A stretch of 64,000 nucleotides of DNA from Mesocentrotus franciscanus (lineage: Eukaryota; Echinodermata; Echinoidea; Camarodonta; Strongylocentrotidae). Under the pieces are notes generated by a model that had not been told where the DNA came from, ran no database searches, and saw only the letters and a list, made by a program, of their open reading frames with translations. The stretch spans positions 21,676,251 to 21,740,250 of the forward strand of contig CP137668.1 in the NCBI GenBank assembly GCA_037976565.1. Reading direction: 5' to 3'. Each line of letters begins with the position of its first letter. Position 1 is the first letter of the stretch. A program made the translations under genes and the position numbers. Positions 11,874 to 21,734 of the stretch are shown here, piece after piece.

Positions 11874-12244
11874 CTAGCATAATCAAAAAAGTAACAAAAA
11901 TATTACAAAACGGCAACTGTACTATTGTAAATTTGAATAATTAAAATTCAAAGCATGGATTTGGGGCAGTATTAAACATATCCTTTACATTTTGTCAATC
12001 AAGTTTTAGTATATTAATACACGTCCTCAATACAATAATACCATGTATGAAAGCATTTCTATCCATCAAATTCTAAATATCAAATTTCGAGTGTCTGCGG
12101 AATGTGATTCGAAAGTTGGGTGCTAAAGAGATTTTCTTATAATACATTTCAGAGTGAGGTTATTGCAATCTTGTAGCGGACCTGGGATCCATATAAGACC
12201 TTATTACAAAGACAGTTGTCAGCTAACTACCTAAGCTATGTTAA

Positions 12245-13170
12245 AGAGAAGGTTCATTGATTTAAAAAAATAACTTTATTGTCATTATTGCAAAGGTGAC
12301 ACTTTGATTTGACAAGGTTATCAAAATTCAGTGCTTGGAAACATTCGAAGTAATGATTATTATCAATTACAAAACGCTTAAATACAGCCCCGACATAGCA
12401 CCTGAAAGCTCTCCGATCGCTGCTGAGATGTGTGACGTCACATGTTGAACATGATTTGCACAAGCAGACGATGTCCCATGACATCTCACACATTATCAGT
12501 GCCTGTTTTGTGGCTTCTCTTCAGTTATTTCTCTTACTTTCAGTGCAGGCATTTTGTCATTCAGCAGGCTCTACTCACTAAACCCCGTGCATGGTATTAT
12601 TTTGATGAAAAATGCAGGATAAAAAATTAAGGAATCCGTCGCTTGTAAACAAAATAAGACGCCATTGTATTTTCAGCTGCATACACCGCGGTATGTTCGG
12701 CGTTTCAAGAGGGAACAAATGCCGTCCATGCTATCATTCAGGGTTTTTAAAATTTGAAAGTGTGGTTTCTTTGATTGTTCATTAACCCCTATCCTGTGTA
12801 TTTACAAACAAAAGAATTTAGTTATCAGAATCGGTTCATATCCCTTTTTGAATGGTGTAAAATTCCATCACATTTATATACACTAAACTCATTATAATTT
12901 GAGAAATAATAGCATTGCAATTATGTTCATTCTTTATGGGATGTCGTCTGCTTGGGCAGGATTGGTTCATATTGTGACGGCATTAAAACATCGTTATTTT
13001 TCTGGCGAATCTCTCGCATATCCCAGATGCTATGGAGATGGTTTTATTTGTATTTTTATAAATCACCCGATATGTAGTTGACCTAAAACTTGTACGATGG
13101 CCATCTGTTAGCTTACCAGTTTCTAGTGATACGTTATTTGCCATATTTGTGATTTTCTTTTAACAGGCAC
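12245..13170 (-). repeat. Dispersed repeat R1, copy 1
   Basis: About 0.9 kb recurs in inverted orientation at about 27,390-28,315. Shared landmarks include a block reading as CYVGAVFKRFVIDNN in one frame, a GACGTCATCC/ATGTCCCATGACATCTC-like segment and a Cys-poor AT-rich half. Read on the minus strand, copy 1 ends with AATAAAG and a T/A-rich tail near 12,260, as a transcript 3' end or LTR would. No terminal inverted repeats were seen. Confidence 0.75.
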
Positions 13171-13616
13171 TTTAAAGATAAAATTGACTACTGGTTCACG
13201 CAATTGAATACGGTCTCTGATTGTTGATTGCCTTGTAACTGCCCAATAAGTGGTTTTCGAATCATCAAAATTACAGATATTGACTGAGTTATAGCACATG
13301 CCTGATATCGTAAACAATGAAAGGCACTGGAGACATATGTGGGTACGTATGACGACAATAACCATGTGGTATCTAGTCATATCTAAAATAGGAGAGCACT
13401 TCGTGAGCAATATTTTTAAGGCTATTGAAATCACTGTTAAGATATTCTTTCCGTGGGAATACAAAGAAAGAGGATAATCACAAATACATTTTTGCCTTTA
13501 CCAGAATAACTCATATTTCTCTTGAGGTAATTAGCCTAAAACTAAGTCATGTACGGTTTTATTGATATTGGACTTCATTAGTGCATGGATGGCGTGAAAA
13601 TAACAAGAGAACATAC

Positions 13617-13655
13617 GTGAACCTTCATCCAACTCTGTAGTAAAACCTGTTGTTG
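13617..13655 (-). CDS. Gene A: short Thr-rich stalk exon
   Basis: A 39-bp minus-strand microexon candidate. The acceptor is GTTTGTTTCAG and the donor GTATGT, both strong. It is phase 1 at both ends and encodes about 13 residues (TTTGFTTELDEGS) of the same Thr-rich character as the exon at 11.8 kb. Both sit between the sushi exon and the membrane exon. The short length makes chance possible, but matching phase, strand and composition support it. Confidence 0.5.
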
Positions 13656-13978
13656 CTGAAACAAACCAAGATATAATTGTAATAGATGTGTCTTGAAAGA
13701 AATAACATAAAATATAATTCTAGTTTAGGGTTTATAACCTGGTATTTACTTTTATCTTTCTTCTATCTTTTCTTCTTTAATCTTGTCTAATTATTTATTT
13801 ATTTTCACTTCATTAAAATTAAAGCAATATTCCATGAATTACACAAAGGGCCAAACCTTTTAAAAAACCTATGGAATCCTATGAAGAAAAAGCAAAAGAA
13901 TGAGGGGAAAAAGATTTTACATTATCGAATAATTAGATAATATATTTCTGCAAATTCAAATTTAAATATTCAAATTTA

Positions 13979-14180
13979 AAGATAAAGACCAGTTCTGGTC
14001 ATGCGATTGCATTGTGAAAGAAACGTTGTGGAATCGGTCAGAAAAGCTTGATCATCTAGCATATAAGTATTGGTGTGTACTGCAAGGGTCTGGAATCATC
14101 AAAATGACAAGAAATTTGGCCCAGTCTTGGTAGAGTTACAAGCACTGTACACAGATGTATATGGGACTACGCGACCACGT
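13979..14180 (+). repeat. Dispersed repeat R2, copy 1
   Basis: About 200 bp closely matches 33,545-33,760 in the same orientation; both contain TCTGGTCATGCGATTGCATT and a GTGTACTGCAAGG segment. Function unknown; likely a short interspersed element or a fragment of a DNA transposon. Confidence 0.75.
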
Positions 14181-15770
14181 GCGCGATATCTATTTGGTCC
14201 CAATAGATATAATAATTTATCAAATATATTAATTAGTAGGCGGTTTCCCGACTTTCCCGGCAAAATTTGTATCATCACGTATTAGTCAAAACATATTCTT
14301 TCACATGATTGGTAATGAGAGCTTCCATTTCATTTTTTTGAGAGAGGGGCGTTTCCAAAACTGGTCTTTTCCTTTAATGCTTGGCATGGAACGGCTGGTT
14401 GGTCAGGCAAATTCATTACTTTTTTGAAAAGACCAAGTGTACTTTAAATCACTCTTTGGTGTTATTCCTTGTGTACAAATATCAAAGGTGATAATTCTCT
14501 TAAATTTCAATGCTTTCCAGAAAGAACCATTAATTCCAAAAAATATACCTAACTTCGGTAACTTATGATCAAAACGTCATAATCAATGTGACTTTGGAAT
14601 CTATTTCATGGTAAGGGGTCACCCTTTTTTGTCCAATGATACCTTATTCATAATTTTTCTGCCACGGCTGTCTGAGCATCTTGGTTTTAAAAAAGTGCCG
14701 TCAAAATCCCCTTCCACCAAGTTTGGGCTGATGCACCGAATGTGGGTCAGGCCATATGCGCGGGTTATTTTGGTCTTAACATCCCTTTAATCATTTTAAA
14801 CGTTTAATCTGATTCATGCTTCCTTGTTTAAAGTGATCCAATGTATCTAATCTTTCAGTGGAACTCGTTTCAATCCACAGGATGACCTTAAATTATTTTA
14901 AACAACGAACTAACTTCTTGTCTCATGATATCTAATCTCTCTCTGCTCACTGACTCTCTCATTTCACGTGCATAAAAGGCTTAAGGTACGTCAGGTATTT
15001 TTTCTCGAATACCACATGGAACCTAAAAGATTTTCTAACCTCAAAGATATACCAAATGCAAGAAATGACATATGTTGATAACTTCGAAAGATATTGCCAG
15101 TAGACTTTCATGACAAAAGATAGGATCCCAATTTTGTCCATTTTGAATGACTCAATGACAAGGCTTACCTTAAACAAGGGATGCGACAGAAGCCAAGACT
15201 GTGTCATAAACAAAATTATACATTTTGCCTGTAAATGAACATTTTCTTGAGTCTGAATTCACATTGTTACCTTTCCTATTCAAATGCAGAAAATCAAGTC
15301 CAATAAGTCAGCGATTGTCTTCGGATTGAAAAAACAACGATTATTTTAGCCCAAACTTGGTACAAGCGGATTTTGACAATACTTTCTAAAAGGCTGCTGC
15401 TAAGTCATCCGTGGCAGTGGAGATATTAAGAAGGTGTCATTATAAAGAATATCAGTTGGTCCTTAGAATGCAATTTACTGAAATGTCACACAGGTTATAA
15501 CTTCTAAATGGGAATCTACCGAAATTGGGTATATTTTTATGCGCACTTTACTGTTTTTGAATAATGTGTTCTTTTTATATCACATACAGCACCTCTGTAA
15601 AATGTATGTATCTATCTTTTGACTCTTTCTACAAGGTTTTTGTTTAATCAATGAACCGAAATCAATAAATGAATGAACATAGCAATAAGCTATGCACAGC
15701 TCTTTAAAAAAAAATCGATATATGACAATAAGATAAACAAAACTTAAAAGTGTTGGCTGTCGTCACCTAC
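14181..15770. other. Intronic DNA of gene A, no gene seen
   Basis: AT-rich DNA between the stalk and sushi exons. The minus-strand frame at 14,959-15,213 has no domain signal and is not flanked by convincing splice sites. Confidence 0.4.
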
Positions 15771-15971
15771 CATCCATTATACAATCTGGAATGGAATCGT
15801 TCCATACGAGAAAGTATGGTGTTAATCCCGGCACACATTGCAGGGTTCCATTGCCTTTCAGACTGTATCCACCCATACATGTAAGACGAACGACAGAACC
15901 AAACCACGCGATGCTAGAATCCCATGAACCTCTAGTCGTCTTGTCCAGTTCCTCACAGAAACCTACAGAAG
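15771..15971 (-). CDS. Gene A: sushi/CCP domain exon
   Basis: A 201-bp minus-strand exon, acceptor TTCTTATAG, donor GTAGGT, phase 1 at both ends (67 residues). It encodes one complement control protein module with four cysteines: GFCEEL at the start, VRLTCMGGYSLKGNGTLQC in the middle and a closing WNDSIPDC. The GY-L-G-...-C and W-...-P-C patterns are diagnostic of the sushi fold. Such modules mediate protein binding in complement regulators and adhesion receptors. It follows the WSC exon in transcription order. A close paralogue lies at 62,798-62,998, with the same length, splice sites and phase. Confidence 0.9.
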
Positions 15972-16496
15972 CTATAAGAAGAGATGTATGAGATCTAATT
16001 TATTGAGAGAAATTCATCAGATTTCTTCAGAGGAAGGGTGTTAATGAAATACAATTATTTTGTGAACATATTTACATCTAAGATGAACGATTATTATGGC
16101 ATATATCAAAATTCTCCAAAACAAATTCAAGACTTACTGGAAATGTTATTACAATGACGTGCATGCCTTAATACAAAATTACGATTATCGGTTTGATTTC
16201 TACATTTCTAAGATAGTTGTCATTGTATCTTTGCTCTGTTATGGATATAATTCAATAGATGATGCCAATGTAAGCCTAGTACCAACGTAGTGTTTAATGA
16301 TATCCGGTAATAACGTGATCGCAAAGACGTTGAAAAAATGAAACTAAGTTAATTTCGATAGTCTTGTACGTCACCTGTTGATGTGTTAACATGGCAAAGA
16401 AATATAACATTATTACAGTACAGTTTTGGAATTGCTCTTTAGTTTATTTGCTGAAAGTCTGTGCGATCGTATTAAACTCTGTCCGCATATGCCTAC
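15972..16496 (-). other. Gene A intron duplicated in gene B
   Basis: The intron between the WSC and sushi exons. Blocks such as the runs near 16,020-16,060, 16,300-16,330 and 16,430-16,460 recur in order at 63,045-63,500. The duplication therefore took in non-coding DNA, not exons alone. Confidence 0.7.
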
Positions 16497-16733
16497 CGTC
16501 ATAAACTGACATTTTTTGTTCCGAGGTTGTTTTTTCACTGCACTTCGATGCATCTTCCAACTGAACCACGGCAGATGTGGAACAAAAACATTCCGTTTGA
16601 TTCATAATAGCGATGGCTTGGATTTTGTGTGTTTTACACAAATAGATGCAACGTGCAGTCGACAAGAACGTAAATCTGGAGCTGTTCCGTGATGTTACGG
16701 TGTCCAGTTCATAACATCCTCTATATCCAGGTT
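16497..16733 (-). CDS. Gene A: WSC domain exon
   Basis: A 237-bp minus-strand exon (79 residues), phase 1 at both ends. The acceptor is strong (TTTTTCCCCTCAG) and the donor is GTAGGC. The open frame continues upstream through the acceptor as a hydrophobic run. That run is intron, not a signal peptide: it disagrees with the splice site and is not conserved in frame in the paralogue. The domain starts GYRGCYELD, has a C-x3-C pair (ARCIYLCKTH), then AIMNQTECFCS and ends KMSVYDG, the WSC layout (cysteine-rich, putative carbohydrate binding, cell surface). Its near-identical partner is at 63,507-63,743. Confidence 0.88.
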
Positions 16734-16854
16734 CTGAGGGGAAAAACCCAACAATATACTTGAATGTAGCAACTAACAAACACAGGATAAGTAAACCCTT
16801 GTAATGATGAGGAGGAGGGAGTCTAAAGGAGTTACATGCATTATTCCTTCTCTC

Positions 16855-16955
16855 TATGTCTTTCTCTTTCTCTCTCTCTGTCTGTCTCTGTTTTCCTCCC
16901 CCGTCTCTCTCCGTTTCTCTGCCTGTCTCCCTCCCTTCTCCCTCATGAAGCCTTT
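16855..16955 (+). repeat. CT-rich microsatellite tract
   Basis: Long run of TCTC/TCTG/CCCTC on the plus strand, immediately upstream of the WSC exon in gene A. A matching tract sits in the same place in gene B (63,880-63,975), followed by the same AAGCCTTTAATCAAGGC segment. Confidence 0.9.
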
Positions 16956-17282
16956 AATCAAGGCCTTCGTGGCTGTTCATATCTGCTGAAGACCGCATAC
17001 AAATTCATCGTTTACATGGAACCAGACTGGTAATTTTATACTTAAACTTTTCTAAGGTTTATGAAATATAAGATTATGTTGAGAAATATATATTTATGTA
17101 CAAATGCCATACTATACTTAACTCCGAGCCCTTTTACCAAAAAAAATCTAATGAACAATTAAAAGGAAAGTTGTAATTGCGTCTTCAGCAGGTATGCCCA
17201 CTTTTCCCCCTTTTTTCACAAAAGAGCATGCACGTATCTTATTTTACAGAATTCAGGACAAACGAGAGACATCTTGACTCAC

Positions 17283-17360
17283 CATGGCATTTTATTTTGA
17301 CGACCTTCTCAGACGAGTACATTGAATGCCCAGCTGTGCAATCCACCAGACGATATGTAT
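17283..17360 (-). CDS. Gene A: SRCR domain, second-half exon
   Basis: A 78-bp minus-strand exon (26 residues) with acceptor TTTTTTACAG and donor GTGAGT, phase 1 at both ends. It encodes YRLVDCTAGHSMYSSEKVV and ends KIKCHG. This is the last part of a scavenger receptor cysteine-rich domain, with the DC...H...(V-I)KC series. It joins in frame to the first half at 17,520-17,756, giving a domain of about 105 residues, the usual SRCR length. Confidence 0.8.
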
Positions 17361-17519
17361 CTGTAAAAAACAGTTATCAAAACGGGATCAAAACACAGGG
17401 TAAATCGACTATAGAGATGTGCGCTGGGAGAATATTTTAGGAAAATATATTTTGTTGTAATCTTAGTATAAATTTGAATATTCTATTAATAAATAAGGGA
17501 ATAAAGTGTATATACGAAC

Positions 17520-17756
17520 TAGAGTTGCAAATTGGAGCTCTTGTACAGTTGTCTTTTAGATGATCTGAAACACATGTGGAGTTCTCGTATGAGATCTCCT
17601 TGAAACCAGGATAGCCAAGTTCTCCACAAATCACCCCTGCCACACTCTCGGGTAAGCTGTCTTCACAGACTCTCTTCCATTCACCAGATTGTGTGGGTAG
17701 CTCGAGGAATCCTTCTGCTGGTGAAGCACCGTCCATTAATCGGCTAGAAAGGGCAT
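17520..17756 (-). CDS. Gene A: SRCR domain, first-half exon
   Basis: A 237-bp minus-strand exon (79 residues), acceptor TTCTTTCATTAG, phase 1 at both ends. It encodes SRLMDGASPAEGFLEL, then GEWKRVCEDSL, GVICGELGYPG and a Cys pair (STCVSDHLKDNC), and ends APICNS. The order matches the N-terminal two-thirds of an SRCR domain (RL-GG-s--EG--E; W--VC; VVC--LGY). The donor GTTCGT is weaker than its neighbours but preserves phase and joins the companion exon in frame. SRCR domains bind microbial or host ligands and are greatly expanded in echinoderm immune genes. Confidence 0.87.
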
Positions 17757-18359
17757 CTAATGAAAGAATATATCGAAATTATTACTGTAGACCTTCAAAG
17801 ATTTGGCTTAAGGTGAAACAATCATGCCAACTTAAAAAGTAAATCTAAGCCCGAATGGAACTTGAATTGAAGAACAATGCGCTTACATAAACAAAAATAA
17901 AACTAGAAATAGAGACATAAGTTATAAATTAAAATTGTGAACAACAGTGTAAGTACGTGTACATGTACAATATATGTACTTGTACTTTTCACTTCGTAAA
18001 TTAAACAATTAAAAAGGTAAATGGACATGACTTTTATCTCACTGAACCAAATTAAATGATTTACAAATACGATATAATACAAGACAAAACAATACAATAC
18101 ACTGTGTTATTTTAAGTAGGCACGAAGTGCAAGAAAATACCGTCAAGGAGAAAGAGCAAGACATTAGCCTAAAGTCTCTTTTAGACAGAAGAGGGAGAAT
18201 GAAAGCAAATAACATAGATGAGATTACCTGAAAAGAGAGTCATGCTCTCATTGTGTGCAAATTAGGTTATTATTTATAGAATGTTATACAACACCTAAGT
18301 AAATCCTTGTCATTTGATTGGAGGATTGTTGGTCACATGATATTCAATAGCTATACTAT

Positions 18360-18664
18360 TGCACGGGCATACATTTTTGGTACTATTCGCCGTAGTACAA
18401 GCATGCATTTTTGGTTAAATGCAGACTGCGTACCTCTCTGCCCTGTGCGTATCCCATTGTTATATTAGCTGCGCGCATTTGACGCGAAGGAAATCCGAAT
18501 GTAGTCGAGAAGGCCTGACTCCAACTTTAATTTATCTTTAATATTATAAGGAGCAGAGCATACTAGTAATTTGTTGAAAGATGTTGTATAAAACAAATAA
18601 TGAATGTTTTTCATTCGTTCAATAGTGCAAACTATTGAACTCATAAGCATTCATTATTTGTATA
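18360..18664. repeat. Nested inverted repeats near CUB exon
   Basis: At 18,589-18,664 ACAAATAATGAATG is mirrored by CATTCATTATTTGT. Within that stem GTTCAATAGT is mirrored by ACTATTGAAC around a four-base loop, giving a nested hairpin. The preceding 200 bp look repetitive too but no boundary was found. Probably a small inverted-repeat transposon relic in the intron of gene A. Confidence 0.6.
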
Positions 18665-18699
18665 CTATTTCATATCCTGATCCTAGAGAGTGAACGTAC

Positions 18700-19026
18700 T
18701 TGAAAGTTTGTTACAGGAGACTGAAATATTGAATCCTTTCCTTCTGCCAATTCGAGATGAGGTGAACTCAATATGAAGAGTATGTGATGACGTCAGATAG
18801 GGAGGGAATCGCATATTCTCGCCTGTGTAGGGCTTTCTATCATGATACATGTCCCAAATCACAATCAAATCAAAATACTTTTCCAAGCTTAAGTCATTAA
18901 AAATGACGAGGATCCTCCTATTAGGTGGTGCTGTGATGTACCACTCCTCGGATGCATCATTGGTGTAAAAAGAAGGATAGTCCGTAGATGTAATTATGGT
19001 GCTCTTTGTGCAATCCAATGTCAGAT
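18700..19026 (-). CDS. Gene A: CUB domain exon
   Basis: A 327-bp minus-strand exon (109 residues), acceptor AATTCCTTAAACAG, donor GTACGT, phase 1 at both ends. It contains a complete CUB module. It starts LDCTKST, then has the STDYPSFYTNDASEEWYI strand (the usual S--YP-YYP--CxWxI element), ILVIFNDLSLE, FDLIVIWD (the D-L-I-D element), SSHTLHIEFTS and a terminal GFNISVSC. The second and third canonical cysteines are replaced, so it has only the outer pair. CUB domains are extracellular protein-interaction modules. This is the most upstream exon of gene A that I can identify; the signal peptide exon must lie further up. Confidence 0.87.
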
Positions 19027-19515
19027 CTGTTTAAGGAATTAAACAAAACTGTTGCGTCATACATTGCGAGATGCATAATTCGTGTAACCTGAATTAAGCC
19101 TTATGTGAAAGAAATAAAAACTAAAGAAGAATGGGATATGCAGGACTAATAAATTATAAGGAGGTTGATTATCATGACTGCGTATTTAAGCAACATATTT
19201 TGGTTTGCATGACTTTCTTTTTCTACTTTAGATTTTGACAGGAATGGATTTTTAGCTGAACAAAATGTGCGTTATCACGCTGACACAAAATAGAAGCGTC
19301 AAGTAATGCAGACAGAGTCCCTCTATAAAAAAAAGATAAAAGTAAAATAAAACTCGTACTGATGAAATGGAATTGTCAACATGCAAATATTAATTAAAAA
19401 TTCAAGTTTTGTTGTCCATATATAGTAATAACGACATAAACTCCGTTTCCCATTGGTGTTATATACAATTTAAACATAGGTATAAACATGATATCGTATA
19501 CTGACAGCAAGATGG
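19027..19515. other. Unassigned DNA upstream of the CUB exon
   Basis: No exon with good splice sites recognised between the CUB exon and the 3.67-kb transposon. Confidence 0.4.
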
Positions 19516-19959
19516 GTATTAACCACTGGCGTACTGGTGGGGGGGCTTGGGGCGCTAGCCCCCAAATAAAATTAAACCATGACTTATTTTCAATTCCATA
19601 CAAGTGATTTATAAATGTTCGTGATATATCACATGATTTTCAACAAAATGCGCGGTTCTCCATTTCTGTTGCAAACTGACACATTCCCAAATAGCCAGGA
19701 AGAGCAAAATGTTCTTTTTTTATATGGGCCTTGGTGTCCACTAACAGTAATACTAGTACTAGTAGATAACCGTATATCCAGTTTAGCGAAAAGTCTGGAT
19801 ACCCGTATGTCCGGCCTAGCGTAGAGCTTATATCGCGGCAGCACTAGGCGGTACGCGGGGGAATGCGCAGTCGCCTGCGCTCAGGGTTTGTTTTGGATGC
19901 GGCGAGGATGGTCATTTCCGGAGGGAATGTTCCACAGGTGCGGATCCAGGGGGGGAGCC

Positions 19960-20425
19960 CCCGCAAAAAAGAAAAAAGAGAGAGAGAGAGAGAGAAGGAA
20001 AAAGGAAAAGAGGAGATAAAGGGAAGGAAAAAAGAAAGAAAAAAGAAAAGGGGATATCAGTTGCAATTTTCCCGCCAACAAGTTGTGGATCGGCGGGGAG
20101 GGGGCCAAAGGCCCTTGCCTCTCACCGCCAAAAAAAGAGAGAAGGGAAAAGGAAAGAGGAGAGCTAAAAGTGAACAAAAAAGAGGAAGAAGAAAAGAAAG
20201 GGTGAAAAGAAGGGAGATCAGTTGCGTTTAATCCCGCCAACAACATGTGGAGCGGGGGGGGGGCGAAAGGCCCTTGCCCCCTAGCAAACCTAAAAGAGAG
20301 AGAAGGAAGGGAAGGGAAAGGGAAGGGGGAGGAAAATGTAAGGAAAGAAAGAGAGAAAGAAGATAGGTAGGGGAGGTCATTTGCGATTTTCCCGCCAACA
20401 AGGTGTAGTTTTGGGGGCCACAGGC
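19960..20425. repeat. Tandem repeat of about 160 bp, three copies
   Basis: The segment TTCCCGCCAACAA(G)... followed by GGGGGCCAAAGGCCCTTGCC and a purine-rich GAGAGAAGG tract recurs at about 20,070, 20,230 and 20,390. Long GA-rich strand asymmetry explains the apparent open frames here. Confidence 0.8.
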
Positions 20426-20780
20426 GTACCGATGGGGGCAATTAGTGTCCTGCCAGTGTCACAATAAAATTCAAACGTGGATCATTTCTAATTCGATACC
20501 GGTGATTTACAAATGTTGCTGAAATGACATAATAATCCGAGATTTTTCCTCACTTTTTATTAAATTATACTTTTTATGCGTTTGTTGGAAAATTACAAAT
20601 TCCTAAATTTACAGTCAGGCAAGAAATATGCTTATTTAGAGGTTTACATAGCAGGGCCCGCAGAACGACGGGGCTCCGCCCCCACTTTTTGGAAAACAGT
20701 ATACTAAACAGGCGCGGATCTACGGGGGTTTAGGGGTTAACCCCTTGGGCCGCCCAAAAAAGGGGAAAAAGAAAGAAAGA

Positions 20781-20875
20781 ACGCACACTGGAGAGAAACC
20801 TTTCAAGTGCAAATATTGTGAGAAGATATTCAACTCATCTGGGAACTTAACCAAACACATGATAACTCTGGATAT
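20781..20875 (+). pseudogene. Captured C2H2 zinc-finger fragment
   Basis: The plus strand reads [20 protein letters not shown] and then GNLTKHMIT. This is the conserved inter-finger linker (TGEKPF) followed by one full C2H2 finger with C-x2-C and an H-x3 tail in which the second His is replaced. It begins abruptly after a purine-rich tract and ends in non-coding DNA, with no start codon or splice context. It is therefore a fragment of a host zinc-finger gene carried inside the nested element, not a gene. Confidence 0.8.
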
Positions 20876-20884
20876 AACTGTGTA

Positions 20885-21665
20885 TTAAACTGTTACTTGA
20901 TTTAACAAGACGTTATCATGCACTGCTTTTATGGTCTCCAATGTGTTAGTAGATGCCAGGAAAACATCACTTACGGGCCAGGGGTTCAAAATAGCCCCCA
21001 AAATCGCCTCGCCGCTGGGCGGCTCGTAAACGATGCTCTGCATCGTCATTGGGTCAAACTGTTTAAACTGTTACTTGATTTTCAAAGACGTTATCGTGCA
21101 CTGCTTTATGGTCTCCATTGTGTTAGTAGATGCCAGGAAAACATCACTTACGAGGGTTCAAAATAGCCCCCAATTCGCCTCGCCGCTACGCGGCTCGCGG
21201 ATGATGCTCCGCATCAATTATGGTGTTCGAAATAGCCCCCCAAAATCGCCTCGCCGCTACGCGGCTTGTAAACGATGCTCCGCATCGTCATTGGGTCAAA
21301 TTGTTTTAGCTGTTACTTGATTTAAAAAGACGTTATCAAGCACTGCTTTTTGTGGTCTCCATTGTGTTAGTAGATGCCAGGAAAACATCACTTACGAGGG
21401 TTCAAAATAGCCCCCCCAAAAAAATCGCCTCGCCGCTACGCGGCTCGTGGACGATGCTCCGCATCGTCATTGGGTCAAATTGTTTTAGCTGTTACTTGAT
21501 TTAAAAGACGTTATCAAGCACTGCTTTTGTGGTCTCCATTGTGTTAGTAGATGCCAGGAAAACATCGCTTACGGGCCGGGGTTCAAAATAGCCCCCCAAA
21601 ATCGCCTCGCCGCTACACGGCTCGTGGACGATGCTCCGCATTGTCATTTGGTCAAACCGCCCCCC
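20885..21665. repeat. Tandem repeat of about 178 bp inside the nested element
   Basis: GTTACTTGATTT recurs at about 20,893, 21,071, 21,312 and 21,490. Each copy is followed by GACGTTATC, a GTGTTAGTAGATGCCAGGAA block, and a small inverted pair CGCCTCGCCGC / GGCTCGT...GATGC-CGCATC. One unit carries an extra 65 bp, giving spacings of 178, 241 and 178. Confidence 0.85.
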
Positions 21666-21734
21666 TGCCTTAGCAAAAAGCTAGATCCGCCCCTGCTAAA
21701 GAGAAATAGAAAGAAAGAGAAAAAGAAAGAAAGA

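Larger units (their letters stand above)
20709..21695. mobile_element. Nested inverted-repeat element (about 987 bp)
   Basis: Left end CAGGCGCGGATCTA and right end TAGATCCGCCCCTG form a 14-base inverted repeat with one mismatch. This is close to the ends of the MITE at 28.9 kb (CAGGGGCGGATCCAG). Flanks share CTAAA (20,704-20,708; 21,696-21,700), a possible degraded target duplication. It contains a C2H2 zinc-finger fragment and four or five tandem units. Confidence 0.65.

Noticed and set aside
16745..16803. Hydrophobic run in front of the gene A WSC domain that looks like a signal peptide
   Set aside because: A strong acceptor (TTTTTCCCCTCAG) lies between it and the domain, phase 1 as in neighbouring exons, and the same region in gene B carries a frame-changing indel.
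19881..20441. 186-codon minus-strand frame rich in Ser, Phe and Pro
   Set aside because: Purine/pyrimidine strand bias of three tandem repeats keeps it open; composition is low complexity.
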